64,000 nt of DNA from Pieris napi (GCF_905475465.1 NC_062257.1:6510001-6574000); one strand, 5' to 3'; shown: positions 10,601-21,596, counted from the stretch's first letter. Numbers and translations: made by a program. The notes: a model not told the origin generated them from the sequence alone.

Positions 10601-13600
10601 ACCTACAATTAAGCTAAACTATTATTAATAAAGTTATTATGGCACACACGACTTAATTCATCATAGAATACACACAAATTATACAACTAATACTCACTAT
10701 ACAATAATGACGAATTTGAGGAAGGAAACTCAACTAGCCGAAATTCATTATCGAACTAAATTTAAGTCAAAATGATTGCATACCTTTTGTCAAAGCAAAC
10801 TTTTCCTCTAGAAATTTTATGAAAACTATTTTGTTTAGTTCGCATGCTTCTTAACTGGGATTGTTAAAAGAAAGTTGGGACTTAAATTTTATGCCAAAAT
10901 ATATACATACTTTGTCCAAAAATGCGTTGGGTTGGTCATATCGCGATGACGCGGTCTCGGGGCTGGCTCCAACTCGAACTGGGTACAGTTTAGGATCCAA
11001 CATTGGTCCCATTATCTGAAATACCCATGTCTTCCTATGTACAAGAGGGAATAATAGATGGCATGAGCCGTGATTGCCAGGTCAGTTGATAGTATTGGAT
11101 GTGGACGGGTAGCACTCAATCATTTTCCGTCAACCTAAAGAGAGGATCTTTGACTAATCAAGAAGAGACTGACAAGCCACACTGAAGACCCCAGCGGCTG
11201 CTGTCAAAATCTTCAAGTGATTCTCTTTTTGGGTTGAAAGATGTACTCTTCCTCCACATCTTTCATTGTAACCATTTGCAAATATTACCTTAATAGTATT
11301 ACTTATGGAAATTAAAATATAAATATGTTATGCGCATTACTGAAACCGTCGCGAAATCTAAAACGCGACTGTTTAAGTCGTACCAGGCGCAAAGAGATCA
11401 ATTTTTCGAAGGGTAAAGCAAAAGTTTTGAAACTTTGCATGGTGAACTGAGGTATATTCGAATTTTGCAGTAAATAAGGTATTTATTTTCTTTCTTTGCG
11501 TGCGCCTGTTTCATCATTCCTACTGCTGATAGAGGACAAATCTTCGTTATTTTTTGTTATTATTGATTACTTAAGATGTCATGTGAAACATGGTTTAATA
11601 GTTGCAGCTCCTTACAAACATTGTATAAAACAAACTTGGAATGGCGGATAGTTTAATGCCAGTTCTTTTCGTCCTACGCCCTTGATTTGAGAAGTATAGT
11701 AAGTAGTAAGCATTTAATATGTATTTCTTTATTAAATTTTATAAGTGGACATTGTGTTAAATGAATAAATAAATTATTTTGACTTTGACTTTACTCTTGT
11801 ACATAGAATACACTGATTTCAATTGGATTTTTATTTCATAGACGTAAAACAATTTTAATACGCGTACATAAAAATAAAGTACAGTAGCCTTCTACGGGAC
11901 AGGAGGCAAACTAGCAGGCCCACGCACACGGACCAACACCAGGAGGATTGCAAGTGCGTTGCCGGCCTTAAAAATAGTGGTATAGGTATGTTATCTAAAG
12001 CTGGCGGCTTCAACACATTTACACTTTGTGCTTGTGTAGTGTCTGCGAATAAGCGCGAGGCGTGATGTCAAACTGAAATACAATCACAAATACATCATGA
12101 AAAGACTGTACGTCTCTCTCGCGCTCGGTCAAGCTTATGAGTATGAAAGAGACAGTTATTGTTTTTCTTTTGCTACTGATTATGTTGATCTTTACTGTTT
12201 TATATTATTATTATTTTATACATGTTGATCTTTTTTCAAACATTACCAGGGCTATCTCGTGAAATGGTGCACAATATTTTTAATTATTTTAAGCATCTTA
12301 ATAAAAACAGTTTAATGAAAAAAATTTATATTTAATTTGACATCAGATGCGACTGGGGTTTCTAAGAGGAGTATTGAAAGAATAGTTAGTGAAGTAAAAG
12401 TGAAGTGTGTTGAGCTAGATGGAGCTTATGTCGAAAAATGAAAAATTATTTACACGAACTACTCTTTCACGTTCTTGGTCTGGCTTAGAACTTTTGGATC
12501 CACCCTTGTATGCACCTAATATTTATATGTATTTGACAAATTTTTATTTATTTACAACCCACCCAACCTTACGAAAACCAGAGTAGACTAAAATATATAA
12601 CTTGGCAAGAAAGTCATATTTTTAAACATACTGTATAGTGAAATTGCATTAGTGTGAGTACTGTGAACGGCGCCAGCTTTCGATAACCGACCTATACGCT
12701 AATACCATTAAGAAGATAAAATAAGATAAAGTCAGAGTAGCGCAGCCCAAACAAAAAATTGTTCATTGTAGCGATTGTAAATTAAGCGAGTTAGTTCAAC
12801 GGACTATATATTGACAACAAACCTCATTTCTACTCCATCCGCCCTCTTTCCCTGGTGGTAGCTGTACTTCCTCTCCAGAATACTGCGGGCAGCGGCAATC
12901 TGGCGGTCTTGTATGTTGCATACATGCTTGGTAGAATGCTAATTCTTGACCTGATAGCTTCGGGGTTCTAATAATATACAAATTATGTTTATGCTAGCAT
13001 CTTGGGAAACTTAGTTTAGTACCTATGGACCTACTACCTACTAAAGGGGGGGGGGGTAGATTTTATTATTCAGTGATTACATCAACAGTAATGTTACTTA
13101 TTAACACATATTACCCAAACATTGTCTATGCTTGAAAACGAAATGCTTTTTGAGGATTCCTTCAAAAAATTAATACCTTTATGTACTATTATTTTTGAGA
13201 GCTTCGCTTACTTTTGCTGACAAGAGGGAGGGGGGGATGACTTGAAGTAAATCTGCTTATGTAACAATTGAACGGTCCCCCCTAGAGCTAGTTCACGTTA
13301 TCTCTTGACAGACTCGCATATTCAAGGTTCGGGTGCTGAGATTCTGTCGGTGACGGGTACACGTAAGGACTTAATATGGCTTTTTAAGCGCATACTTTGA
13401 GAGCCAGTAGAGTCTGTAGCTATACCTTACAGTACAAAGTACCCGTTTGGATAATATGTCAGTTATGGTCTAAAACTGTGGATGTATTTTCCCAGGAGAT
13501 AATTCATATGTTCCTTATACAACGAAGTTCATGACCGCAGAACTCCTAATTTAGTTATTAAAAGATATTTTAACTTTGATCTAGAAAAATTGTGATCCAT

Positions 13601-13882
13601 AAACTAATCACGTGGTACAAAAACTCACCTATTGGGAGTAATAGAACACTTTTTAAGCGAAGTTGTCTTTTAAAACCTCTCTATAAAGCATTATTCTTCT
13701 GTTATAAGTAGAAAAATATCCCGGTAGGTATATCCCAAACTTAGAACATGTACAAAAACACTACAGTGAAATCGCCTTCGTTTATAGATAGATACTTACT
13801 CAACAATGCCACCCCCACTTCCGGAACCGGGTAGATTAGGCCAGAGGTAGTCCTTTCGGTATGTCGTCAAATAATGGTCCAT
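7662..13882 (-). CDS. Uncharacterised 209-residue Tyr/Pro-rich protein, 5 exons; candidate axonemal or sperm protein
   Basis: Exons in transcript order: 13882-13800 (starts MDHYLTTYRKDYLWPN; donor GTAAGT), 12967-12823 (donor GTTTGT), 10167-10047 (contains STYQVDYCES; donor GTGGGT), 9346-9167 (donor GTAAGT) and 7762-7662 (contains GKTEYQDNVSKLGG, stop TAA). Phases 2, 0, 1, 1 join without a break and the total is 630 bases. The fourth-exon start (after TTCTAG) was chosen because it has a pyrimidine-rich tract and is the only acceptor that keeps frame with exon 3. No signal peptide or membrane segment is seen. Cys, Pro and Gly are frequent. An AATAAA on this strand overlaps the stop codon. Short Tyr-centred motifs near both ends recall small ciliary or sperm microtubule inner proteins; that is inference, not a family match. 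An hAT MITE sits in intron 3. Confidence 0.6.
7855..8285 (+). repeat. Dispersed retroelement 3' end (TATATATAG-tailed, RTE-like)
   Basis: Near-identical to 17490-17930: starts ACTAGCTGGCCTGGCG and ends ACGGGTTTCATTTTTATATA followed by TAGAT. Contains TAAAGTTCAAATTGACTTTT. The truncated 5' end and TA-rich tail suit a LINE or RTE-class 3' end. Non-coding. Confidence 0.65.
8440..8600 (+). repeat. LINE 3' tail fragment
   Basis: TTACATTTACTGCCAGTTCT, a GGGCGTAGAACCGAAGAG motif and GGAGCTGCAACCATTACACC. The same words occur at 42830-43010 and, inverted, at 11590-11690. Confidence 0.65.
8999..9070 (-). repeat. SINE family 2 fragment
   Basis: Short inverted fragment with TTTCCTCGCGATGTTTGAAA and GAGTTGAGAGTCGCGC, matching parts of the SINE copies at 14215-14487 and 41465-41831. 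Confidence 0.45.
9451..9900. mobile_element. Non-autonomous hAT element with 8-bp target duplication
   Basis: Flanked on both sides by CCCTTGGT (9443-9450 and 9901-9908), the 8-bp duplication typical of hAT insertions. The ends are imperfect inverted repeats around ACCGTCTT / AAGACGG. The left end continues into GGGGCCCGTGCCCAGGGCCC, a G/C-rich subterminal segment familiar from insect hAT elements. No transposase. It lies in intron 3 of the minus-strand gene 7662-13882. Confidence 0.8.
10190..10325 (+). repeat. SINE family 3, 3' part
   Basis: TCCGTTGCCTAGTACCCATA, CAAGCTTCACCAGCTTAGCA and TGGGACTAGGTCAATTGGTG followed by an A-rich tail. The full copy is at 47098-47345. Confidence 0.75.
10405..10560 (+). 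repeat. Dispersed repeat, partner of 53460-53600
   Basis: Contains CTGGGGTCACCGGTACTGTC and GGCGCC-like words next to TTAATCTTTAATTAGCGCC. The inverted counterpart is at 53460-53600. Probably a retroelement 3' end; class not determined. Confidence 0.5.
10915..11005 (+). pseudogene. LINE coding remnant (WVGHIA-type C-terminus)
   Basis: A short frame reads MRWVGHIAMTRSRGWLQLEL before a stop. The W-(V/A)-G-H-(I/V)-A motif is typical of the C-terminal region of RTE- or R2-related LINE proteins. Too short to place further. The following 11005-11500 has no recognised feature. Confidence 0.35.
11590..11790. repeat. LINE 3' tail fragments, mixed orientation
   Basis: GCAGCTCCTTACAAAC (reverse of the tail at 42970) followed by GCCAGTTCTTTTCGTCCTAC and TAAATTATTTTGACTTTGAC. 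Two abutting tail pieces. Confidence 0.5.
13037..13265. mobile_element. G-tract MITE, ATTACATCAACAGTAAT subfamily
   Basis: A G10 run, the CATTGTCTATGCTTGAAAAC motif, ACTTTTGCTGACAAG, a second G run and CTGCTTATG. Better copies are at 29866-30135 and 49957-50205, with CGTTCAAGTATTACGT-type ends. It is in the first intron of the gene at 7662-13882. Confidence 0.6.
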
Positions 13883-14214
13883 GATTTAATGATTTTCCAT
13901 TTCACTGTAATTTTACTGCATTTCAGCTAAAATTGTTTATAACTGTTTCATCGTGTTGTTGATGTCATTGTGAGTTTGATCTAGACAGCTTTTTATTTTT
14001 TTATTCGCTTTAGTATATAAGGTTTTATGTTATTACCATAGACACGGCGAATTTCACACACACATTTATTTTTTAATTACTATCTCCGATGATACCATGA
14101 AATAATGTGGCATTTTGTTGCCATTTAATCATTAATTAGATATGTTTTAATTATGTATATTAAAAGAACTGTACCTATTAAAGCATTCTGGCGGTAACAG
14201 CGGGAAGGCTGGTT

Positions 14215-14487
14215 TGCCCCTTACATGGGTCAAGTCAAGATATTTAGGTCTGGGCCTCAGATTTCTGTATGTTTCATGACAATTTGTCAATCTAATAGGC
14301 AAGTAGGTCAGCCTCCTGTGCCTAACACACGCCTTTAACTTTTTGGGTCTAAGGCAAGCCTAGCGATGTTTTCCTTCACCGTTCGAGCAAATGTTATGCG
14401 CATGTAGAAAGTTCACTGGTGCACAGCAGGGATCGAACCTATGACCTCAGGGATGAGAGTCGCACACTGAAGCCAACACTGCTCTGC
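14215..14487 (-). mobile_element. tRNA-derived SINE (family 2), inverted
   Basis: On the minus strand it has the B box in GGTCATAGGTTCGATCCCTG, followed by a GTGCAC motif and a body ending near TAATAGGCAAGTAGGTCAGC. Other copies: 44815-45065 (plus) and 41465-41831 (minus, interrupted). Confidence 0.75.
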
Positions 14488-14804
14488 CCTTTTTAATTTT
14501 ATTTTTTAAATATACTTTAATATAAAATTCAAGACAAAATTGTATATGGACTAATAATTGTCTGCTTTAATGAATAAATTATTATTATATACTTGACAGA
14601 TATTGTTAAAGAAATATCTAACTTGATATTTAGACTGTAACTGAATGAACAGATGACGTAGCATTGAAGTCGTGCAGGTGGTTTATCAAGTGGCGGATTT
14701 ACCAGCAGGCTGTGTAGGCTGGAGCCTATAGCGGCATTTGGGTACCAAATTTATTTTGCTACTTCATAGAAATCAAAATGCTAATGCTGCTACCAGGATA
14801 AAAG

Positions 14805-15055
14805 GATCTGGGACTAGTGCTAGTCAGGCTACTTCTAATGAATTTACGATATTTGTTTTTAAATAAGTGTTGTTTGATGATTTGCTACTTTAAAAGAGTA
14901 CCGAGAGTTTTTTACGCCGGCTTTTTCTCTCGGCTTACACCCTCTGTCTTCTTTGCCGATGAGTAGGGATGTCTACCTATTCAAATTTAATGACGTGGAA
15001 TAAGTGATATCTGTATCTTATGTTCCATAATAAACATTTTATTTTTTTTATTTTA
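14805..15055 (+). repeat. LINE 3' end (ATTAAAAGGGCCTGGGAC family)
   Basis: TCTGGGACTAGTGCTAGTCA, AAAAGAGTACCGAGAGTTTT, TCTTTGCCGATGAGTAGGGA and TTCCATAATAAACAT. The same 3' end follows reverse-transcriptase remnants at 49390-49735 and 57050-57425. Confidence 0.75.
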
Positions 15056-15154
15056 GGATAGGATAGGAAGGATATATTTCGGAAATGGCTATACATGACA
15101 GACGATAATATTTTTATTTACTAAAGCTTTTCAAAACGCTCACACACATGTATA

Positions 15155-15314
15155 GTCCGGTCAATTTAGACATAAAAATGCAAACTTTTGTAGCACACAT
15201 AGGATCGATGGGGATTTTTAATACTTTATTTGTAATGGTAAACCCCATCTCTCCTCCAATATTTGACTCTCCTCCGAGAACTTTTGTTATTTCAAATGTC
15301 TATATTGACCGGAC
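15155..15314. mobile_element. Short MITE (GTCCGGTCAATTTAGACAT ends)
   Basis: Terminal inverted repeats GTCCGGTCAATTTAGACAT and ATGTCTATATTGACCGGAC enclose 160 bases. It lies just past the stop codon (15334) of the minus-strand gene at 15334-21462. The only AATAAA on that strand near the stop (15225-15230) is inside it. Confidence 0.75.
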
Positions 15315-15333
15315 GAATAATAAACATAATAAA

Positions 15334-18300
15334 TTAAATTCTATAAGTGTAAAAGTATCTGTTCTTCCAACGACCAAATTTGGGCTCTTCGCGGGGTGGT
15401 CCAAAGGGATTCTTCTCAAGTACCACTTTAGCTAATAGATCGTGAGTCACGCCATAACTTGTATCGCCTGTGCGCACACGCAAGATGCGTCGTAGCTCCT
15501 CTGTAATTAAACATAAGTGTAAAATACAGTTATGCAAGAAAGTAATTTATACATATCTATATACAAGAAAAAACTTTGTGATATTCCTTACTGTTACAGT
15601 ACCAATATTTCGATAGTAATACAGATTCTTAGAAATATTTTAATTTAGACTAATGGAATGTCGGCGGAGACAGCTGGTTTATTATTTTTGCACGCTATTC
15701 ATAATGGGCGGATAGATAGCCCCTATTTGCTGTCGTTAATTAGGTACTTTAAGAATCCCTCTGCATGCGACTACATATTCACAATTGTTCCATGTTCGTA
15801 CGAACACGACTTATCTGCGTAAGTGGCAAATTTTTCGGGTTTTGGCTAACTACAATTACTATGTGTAGACATTTTCTTACCAAAGAGGGTGTAAGGAAAT
15901 ATTTATAAGCAGCCTTGCGATTCTGTAACTCACTTTTCGAACTTACACAGCGGTTTTCACAGCGGCGGTCGCGCTTAAATCAGTCGTGAAGCAGTCATTT
16001 TATGATTTGGCATTCTGATAAGGAGGGAGCTTGTAGTTTATTTTTTATCAGAATGCCAAAGCGAGTTACAGAATCGCAAGGCAGAACGACTTTGAATTTG
16101 TATAGCAGTAGTAATAATGTATTTTTTCTTTTATATATTAAGTTGTAGTTTGTTTAATGCTTGGTTACACTTTTTGTTACTTTTAAAATCATTTTCAACA
16201 TACTTGTCAATGATGGATCAAACTTAGGTCTCATAGACATAGCGGAGGGCGGTTCCGCGTATTTCTCCGGCTTGGGCGGGCGGTATGAGCCCTTTTGGCT
16301 CGTGTCTGGTATGTAGATGTCGTCCGGTAGCCGCAGAGTTTGGAGCGCACGCGCACGCCTCGCCAGATTCACAGACATGAACGGCAGTTCTGAACATATT
16401 TTATATTACAATAGCTATAATATCAGCTATGATATGCTTATATCAGAGTGTTGAGATTTTGTAGTCCCAAGATTGCGACGGGTATTTAGTGAACTATATT
16501 AAATTGTCTATCGATATCAATGAATAAAGAATATGTGTAAATTTGCCTATAAATAGAAAACAATTCTACTTCGGAATCGAGCTTAAGATCTGCTAACCAC
16601 AAGACCACGGATACAGCTAAAAAAAAAGGCCTGGTTTGAATTTTGTATCATTGTCTTCTATGATCATTTCCTTTCGAACCCTACATTCCGAAGCTATTGA
16701 ACGATGTAAATGTATACGAACCCCTGGAACAATATTTGGTTAAATACTCAGTCCTCTTTAGGTCCTGGATCTCGTGGTCCACTGGCGTTGGATCGACATC
16801 CTTCGTCATGTATCTTTTAGTGACTCTTGGATGGTCTTCACCAAACTGAGTAAAAATATTGTTTTACTAAATACGAGTCGCCGAAAATTTCGAGCTTTTA
16901 AAATATAGCAAATTGAATCAATCGTCTACTTTAAATATTGGATGGGCTGAAAAGTTCGTAAGCTGCTAATAAAATAAGTTTGCCCTAACCTTCAAAAAAC
17001 AAGTGTAGAAAATTGACAGCTGTCGTACTATTAGTTTGTGAGATATAGTATTTTGAGTGAAGGAACTTTTGTTTGTTTAAAAAAAAACAGACCTCAAGAG
17101 AATGCTCGCTGGACAGAAATTTTGCGCTGATGAAGAGGTAATCGGAACTGAAGCCTATTTTGAGACTAAACACAAAACGTACTATGAAAATGGTATCGAA
17201 TTATGTATGACCGCTATAATCGTTGTATCGAAGACTATAATCAAACAAAATTCTAACAAAAAAAGACTTTCTATGTTAGCCTACGTACTTTTCAGTCCAC
17301 CTGTTAAAACTATTAAAAACTGTTAAACTATGTTTATTAATTAATATGAGATAAATAAAACTTTCAGTGGAAGTTATAAACATTTCAATAAAAATGTCAT
17401 CCATATAAATATTTTATCAAACTGTAATAAATATTATATTTGAATCTAAATTTAATGCTGACGCGGCATTAGCACGGCCTTGATTTATATAATATACTAG
17501 CTGGCCTGGCGAACATCGTACCGCCTAACAGTCGATTCTTTATTTTTTTTTAATATGTATTCTGCTATTCGGGACACCGGTCTAGCTAAGATAAAAAAAA
17601 GAAAGATGATAAGACAACAAATACATTATGTCAAAAAATAAAAATTTACCTTCCCGGAACCCTTCCACTAAACACTTGAACTTTATGCTATGGTATTAAA
17701 GTTCAAATTGACTTTTAAGTATTATTATGCGAATATTATGTATGGGAATATAGAAAAGTGTTGTTTTTAGACTTTTTCACTCAATTTTTTTAATTTTTCT
17801 CTCCATAAGAACCATCCTCGTACTTCAAAGAATATTATAAAAAAAGAATTGGCCAAATCGGTCAAATCGGTCAAGCCGTTTTCATGTTATGTCGTGACAA
17901 CGGAAAACGGGTTTCATTTTTATATATATAGTCTAGTCGACAAGTTGAAAATGGAACAAAATAGAGATACTACTCTTAAAATTATGTGCGATAGCTCATT
18001 GGATCCGGAATGACGTCTAGAAAAATGTGCTAAAAGCGTGTATTAGCACATAAAAAATTGCAAAAGTTATAGACCATTAAAGATGAAAAAATAATGGCAT
18101 TTAGTTTTTTGCCAATATTTAATAAACTATTAATATTTAAGAAATTTCAAATAAAGATTCTGAAAGAGGAGGAAATTTCTAATAAAAAACACCTGACTCT
18201 CAGAACTCTATCTCCATTATTTATAATGTTAATTTAACGCTGAAAATAGGTCTGCGGGTGACATTTTTAGGATTCGCGCGTGGCGTCAAAAGCGACTACG

Positions 18301-21300
18301 GCACATTAATTAATTTATTTAAGGTATTGAATATTTTTTTTTAAATTTGAAAAAATTATGGTGTGTTCTGAACACTATAATTAATTTATTCCCGTTGAAA
18401 ATTTTACTTTTTATTTTATTTTTTAGTTAATTTTTCAACAAGTTAAATAATTGTTAACTAACGAAATTTTCTCGAACGACCGTCTTAATTGTAAGTGAAA
18501 AAAAATGTTTAAATAATGGTCGTAAAAATATTTCGCTTCGTAGAGCCTTTCTTACATACATACTTAACAAGATCGTGCCATAAAAGTTAAAAAAATATTT
18601 ATACTTTGTTTATAACAATTTTTTTACTTAAACAAAAACTTAAAAATCCATGTAATGATGTTAAAAATTTTTTTTTTTTTCTAAATCATGATATAATCGT
18701 TTTTTTATTAATACAAGATATTTATTGATTTGCAAAAACAAAAATTCCCGCCATTTGTTGATAATTTTTTTTTAAACAAATTGATTAAATCAATATTTAA
18801 AAAAAAAATTTAACACAACTTTATTACATTAAAAATTTTATGATTTTTAAAAAAAAATGTTTCCTTAATAACAATTTTTGATTGTTTATAATCGTTTTTT
18901 TAAATTTTCTATTGTTTAAATAATTAGTTAAGAAATTTTTTTTTTCCTAAAAATCATAATTGAGTCTTCTATAAAGTAACAGAAAAAAAATTTTTTTTAA
19001 TCAACAATTCTATTGTTTATTAACTTACCAATTTGTTAAAAACAAATATTCAACCTTTGTTTATTTTTTTTCTAAAACTTCTAAAATTAACAGAAACATT
19101 AAAATATATATAACAAAGTATAGAAAAAAAATTTTAATTTTAAATAAAAGTAATATTCATGATAGTCAAAAAATTTACAAAAAAAATTTTTTTTCTGTTA
19201 CTTTATAGAAGACTGTCAATTATGATTTTTAGGAAAAAAAAAATTCTTAACTAATTATTTAAACAATAGAAAATTAAAAAAAAACGATTATAAACAATTA
19301 AAAATTGTTATTAAGGAAAAAATTTTTTTTTAAAAATCATAAAATTTTTAATGTAATAAAGTTGTGTTAAATTTTTTTTTTAAAATATTGATTTAATCAA
19401 TTTGTTTAAAAAAAAATTATCAACAAATGGCGGGAATTTTTGTTTTTGCAAATCAATAAATATCTTGTATTAATAAAAAAACGATTATAATATGATGATT
19501 TAGAAAAAAAAATTTTTTTTTAATATCATTACATGGATTTTTAAGTTTTTGTTTAAGTAAAAAAATTGTTATAAACAAAGTATAAATATTTTTTTAACTT
19601 TTATGGCACGATCTTGTTAAGTATGTATGTAAGAAAGGCTCTACGAAGCGAAATATTTTTACGACCATTATTTAAACATTTTTTTTCACTTACAATTAAG
19701 ACGGTCGTTCGAGAAAATTTCGTTAGTTAACAATTATTTAACTTGTTGAAAAATTAACTAAAAAATAAAATAAAAAGTAAATTTTTCAACGGGAATAAAT
19801 TAATTATAGTGTTCAGAACACACCATAATTTTTTCAAATTTAAAAAAAAATATTCAATACCTTAAATAAATTAATTAATGTGCCGTAGTCGCTTTTGACG
19901 CCACGCGCGAATCCTAAAAAATGTCACCCGCAGACCTATTTTCAGCGTTAAATTAACATTATAAATAATGGAGATAGAGTTCTGAGAGTCGGGAGTTTTT
20001 TATTAGAAATTTCCTCCTCTTTCAGAATCTTTATTTGAAATTTCTTAAATATTAATAGTTTATTAAATATTGGCAAAAAACTAAATGCCATTATTTTTTC
20101 ATCTTTAATGGTCTATAACTTTTGCAATTTTTTATGTGCTAATACACGCTTTTAGCACATTTTTCTAGACGTCATTCCGGATCCAATGAGCTATCGCACA
20201 TAATTTTAAGAGTAGTATCTCTATTTTGTTCCATTTTCAGCTTGTCGACTAGACTAATATAGATAAGTGATAGTGGACTATCGACATCTATATGTTCGCA
20301 GTGAATTCACAGTAGCGGTATTGTTTATCTATATTAAATAAATTTAGTTTTTTTCGTCATTGCCGTATTAGCTTATAATTGATATATTTTTTGTAAATAA
20401 ATAAACAAAACTAAATTGTGATTTTACGTGAAGTGCGGTATTTACACACAACCGGGCTATCAATGCGTCATTGAACGTTTTAATATCAATCACAGATCTA
20501 CGAGTTACCCGTTCAACAGCCTCCTTGTAGTATTCGAAGTTAATAGGGCATAATACATCCGGACTTTTGCGCGGCTGGTCTCTGGCTTTCAGGGAATCAC
20601 GACTAAGGCCGACGATAAGACAATCGTCGTCTATTGCTTTGCGACGTGGACTTTTCCTAAAAATATAGTAAACTAGCAGACCGGCCGAGCGTTGCTGTGG
20701 CTAAGGTTTTCGTTATATTACATAGTAGCAAAATATTCAAGGGAAACGGTAGGAGAACACCAGTCATGGGGACCACCATGCTTTTTTGGTGGTAATGCCA
20801 TTAAATTGTAACTTATGTGAAACGTTGGTACTTTCAACACAGCGCCATCTGTTAGAGTTGAGAAATTGAGATGTTAGCTATCCTATCTTTTAAGTTGGAT
20901 CAAACTACACACGGTGTGCAAATTTTATTGATATCGATTCGGTAGTTTAGGAGTCCATCGCGGACAAACAACGTGACACGTAATTTATATATATTAAGAT
21001 TATATTTCCTTGCTTGAACCGAGGGAACCAACACGGGTGTGGTTGCGCCACGATGTGTCAAAAATATTGTTACGCCATGGCTTTCAAACTATTTAATCGC
21101 CTTCCTGGAAGTTATCTGTGCCATGTCATGCTTTCACGAGAAGGTGATTAAATTTTTAAAGGCAAGGAGCCTATATAGCTTGGGAGACTACTTAGACCAT
21201 AAGTTTGACATCAAACTAAATAACTAACTAATTATTATGACATTATGAAAATGAACACAACATATTTTGCATGTCTATTTTATATGGCGGATTTTTATAA

Positions 21301-21462
21301 TTAATCGATTTAAATTTTCAATAAGCGATCAGGATATTACGCCGGTCATACGATTATTAAGGCAAGCCGTGACATCCTTTAAAAAACTTACGGTTTATTT
21401 TTCTTAGCAAAATCTACCATATACACTGATTGAAATTCAATTTCACCATCGAAAACCGACAT
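15334..21462 (-). CDS. Uncharacterised 233-residue basic, Tyr/Pro-rich protein, 5 exons; candidate axonemal or sperm protein
   Basis: Exons in transcript order: 21462-21392 (starts MSVFDGEIEFQSVYMVDFAK; donor GTAAGT), 20656-20446 (contains NFEYYKEAVERVTRRSVIDI; donor GTAAAT), 16845-16748 (contains FGEDHPRVTKRYMTKD; donor GTATTT), 16358-16204 (contains LRLPDDIYIPDTSQKGSYRP; donor GTATGT) and 15500-15334 (contains KNPFGPPREEPKFGRW; stop TAA). Phases 2, 0, 2, 1 agree throughout and the total is 702 bases. The start of exon 4 at GGCGAG|G was chosen because the nearer TTCAG site breaks frame with exon 3; if that nearer site is used, the in-frame ATG at 16378 would instead start a shorter 113-residue product. 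No signal peptide or membrane segment. The composition (Tyr, Pro, Arg, Lys in short motifs) recalls microtubule inner proteins; this is inference. Intron 2 is 3.6 kb of transposon DNA. Confidence 0.6.
15912..16082. mobile_element. Palindromic MITE (GCGATTCTGTAACTCACTT ends), copy 1
   Basis: Ends GCCTTGCGATTCTGTAACTC and GAGTTACAGAATCGCAAGGC form an inverted repeat. The internal words AATCAGTCGTGAAGCAGTCA and GATTTGGCATTCTGATAA are shared with the copy at 63189-63412. It is in the last intron of the gene at 15334-21462. Confidence 0.85.
16938..17304 (+). mobile_element. Internally deleted mariner element
   Basis: The ends GGATGGGCTGAAAAGTTCGT and ACGTACTTTTCAGTCCACCT are inverted repeats inside TA dinucleotides (16936-16937 and 17305-17306). 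From 17102 the frame reads MLAGQKFCADEEV and then EAYFETKHKTYYENGIE, the C-terminal end of a mariner transposase. The rest of the transposase, including the catalytic aspartates, is deleted, so it cannot move by itself. It lies in intron 2 of the gene at 15334-21462. Confidence 0.8.
17490..17930 (+). repeat. Dispersed retroelement 3' end, second copy
   Basis: Near-identical to 7855-8285 (ACTAGCTGGCCTGGCG through GGGTTTCATTTTTATATATA). Its TA-rich tail is the insertion site of the palindrome that starts at 17931. Confidence 0.7.
17931..20254. mobile_element. 2.3-kb palindromic (foldback) element flanked by TA
   Basis: Starts GTCTAGTCGACAAGTTGAAA and ends TTTCAGCTTGTCGACTAGAC, with TA on each side (17929-17930 and 20255-20256). 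The arms pair from the ends inward for about 1.07 kb. For example, the point 173 bases in from each end still aligns with no offset, and the offset near the centre is only about 8 bases. The unpaired centre is roughly 18999-19178. There is no open frame of note. The TA flanks suit a Tc1/mariner-type or related cut-and-paste origin, but no transposase similarity is visible. It sits in intron 2 of the minus-strand gene at 15334-21462, so that transcript would contain the hairpin. Confidence 0.9.
20668..20996 (+). repeat. Dispersed retroelement 3' end (TATATATTAAGAT-tailed)
   Basis: CTAGCAGACCGGCCGAGCGT, CAAGGGAAACGGTAGGAGAA, TTAGGAGTCCATCGCGGACA and the tail ATTTATATATATTAAGAT. A second copy is at 60800-61086. 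RTE-class by tail type; non-coding. In intron 1 of the gene at 15334-21462. Confidence 0.7.
21018..21230 (+). pseudogene. LINE reverse-transcriptase C-terminal remnant
   Basis: One frame reads MAFKLFNRLPGSYL and a neighbouring frame reads KVIKFLKARSLYSLGDYL, two adjacent motifs of jockey/CR1-type LINE C-termini separated by a frameshift. No functional product. Confidence 0.55.
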
Positions 21463-21596
21463 TTTGTTAAAAAATTATTTTACAAAATAATTTGACGTTG
21501 CTGACTTTATAAGTCAATCTGTTTGACGTTTCTGATTTATGAATCAGAAATGTCTATAAAGTCATTTCAATAGAGGATAATAATTGGAACTTATAA

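Noticed and set aside
16204..16378. Start codon at 16378 as the gene start (a two-exon, 113-residue gene)
   Set aside because: Possible, but a splice acceptor 20 bases further in joins this exon in frame to three upstream exons. The longer gene explains more of the sequence.
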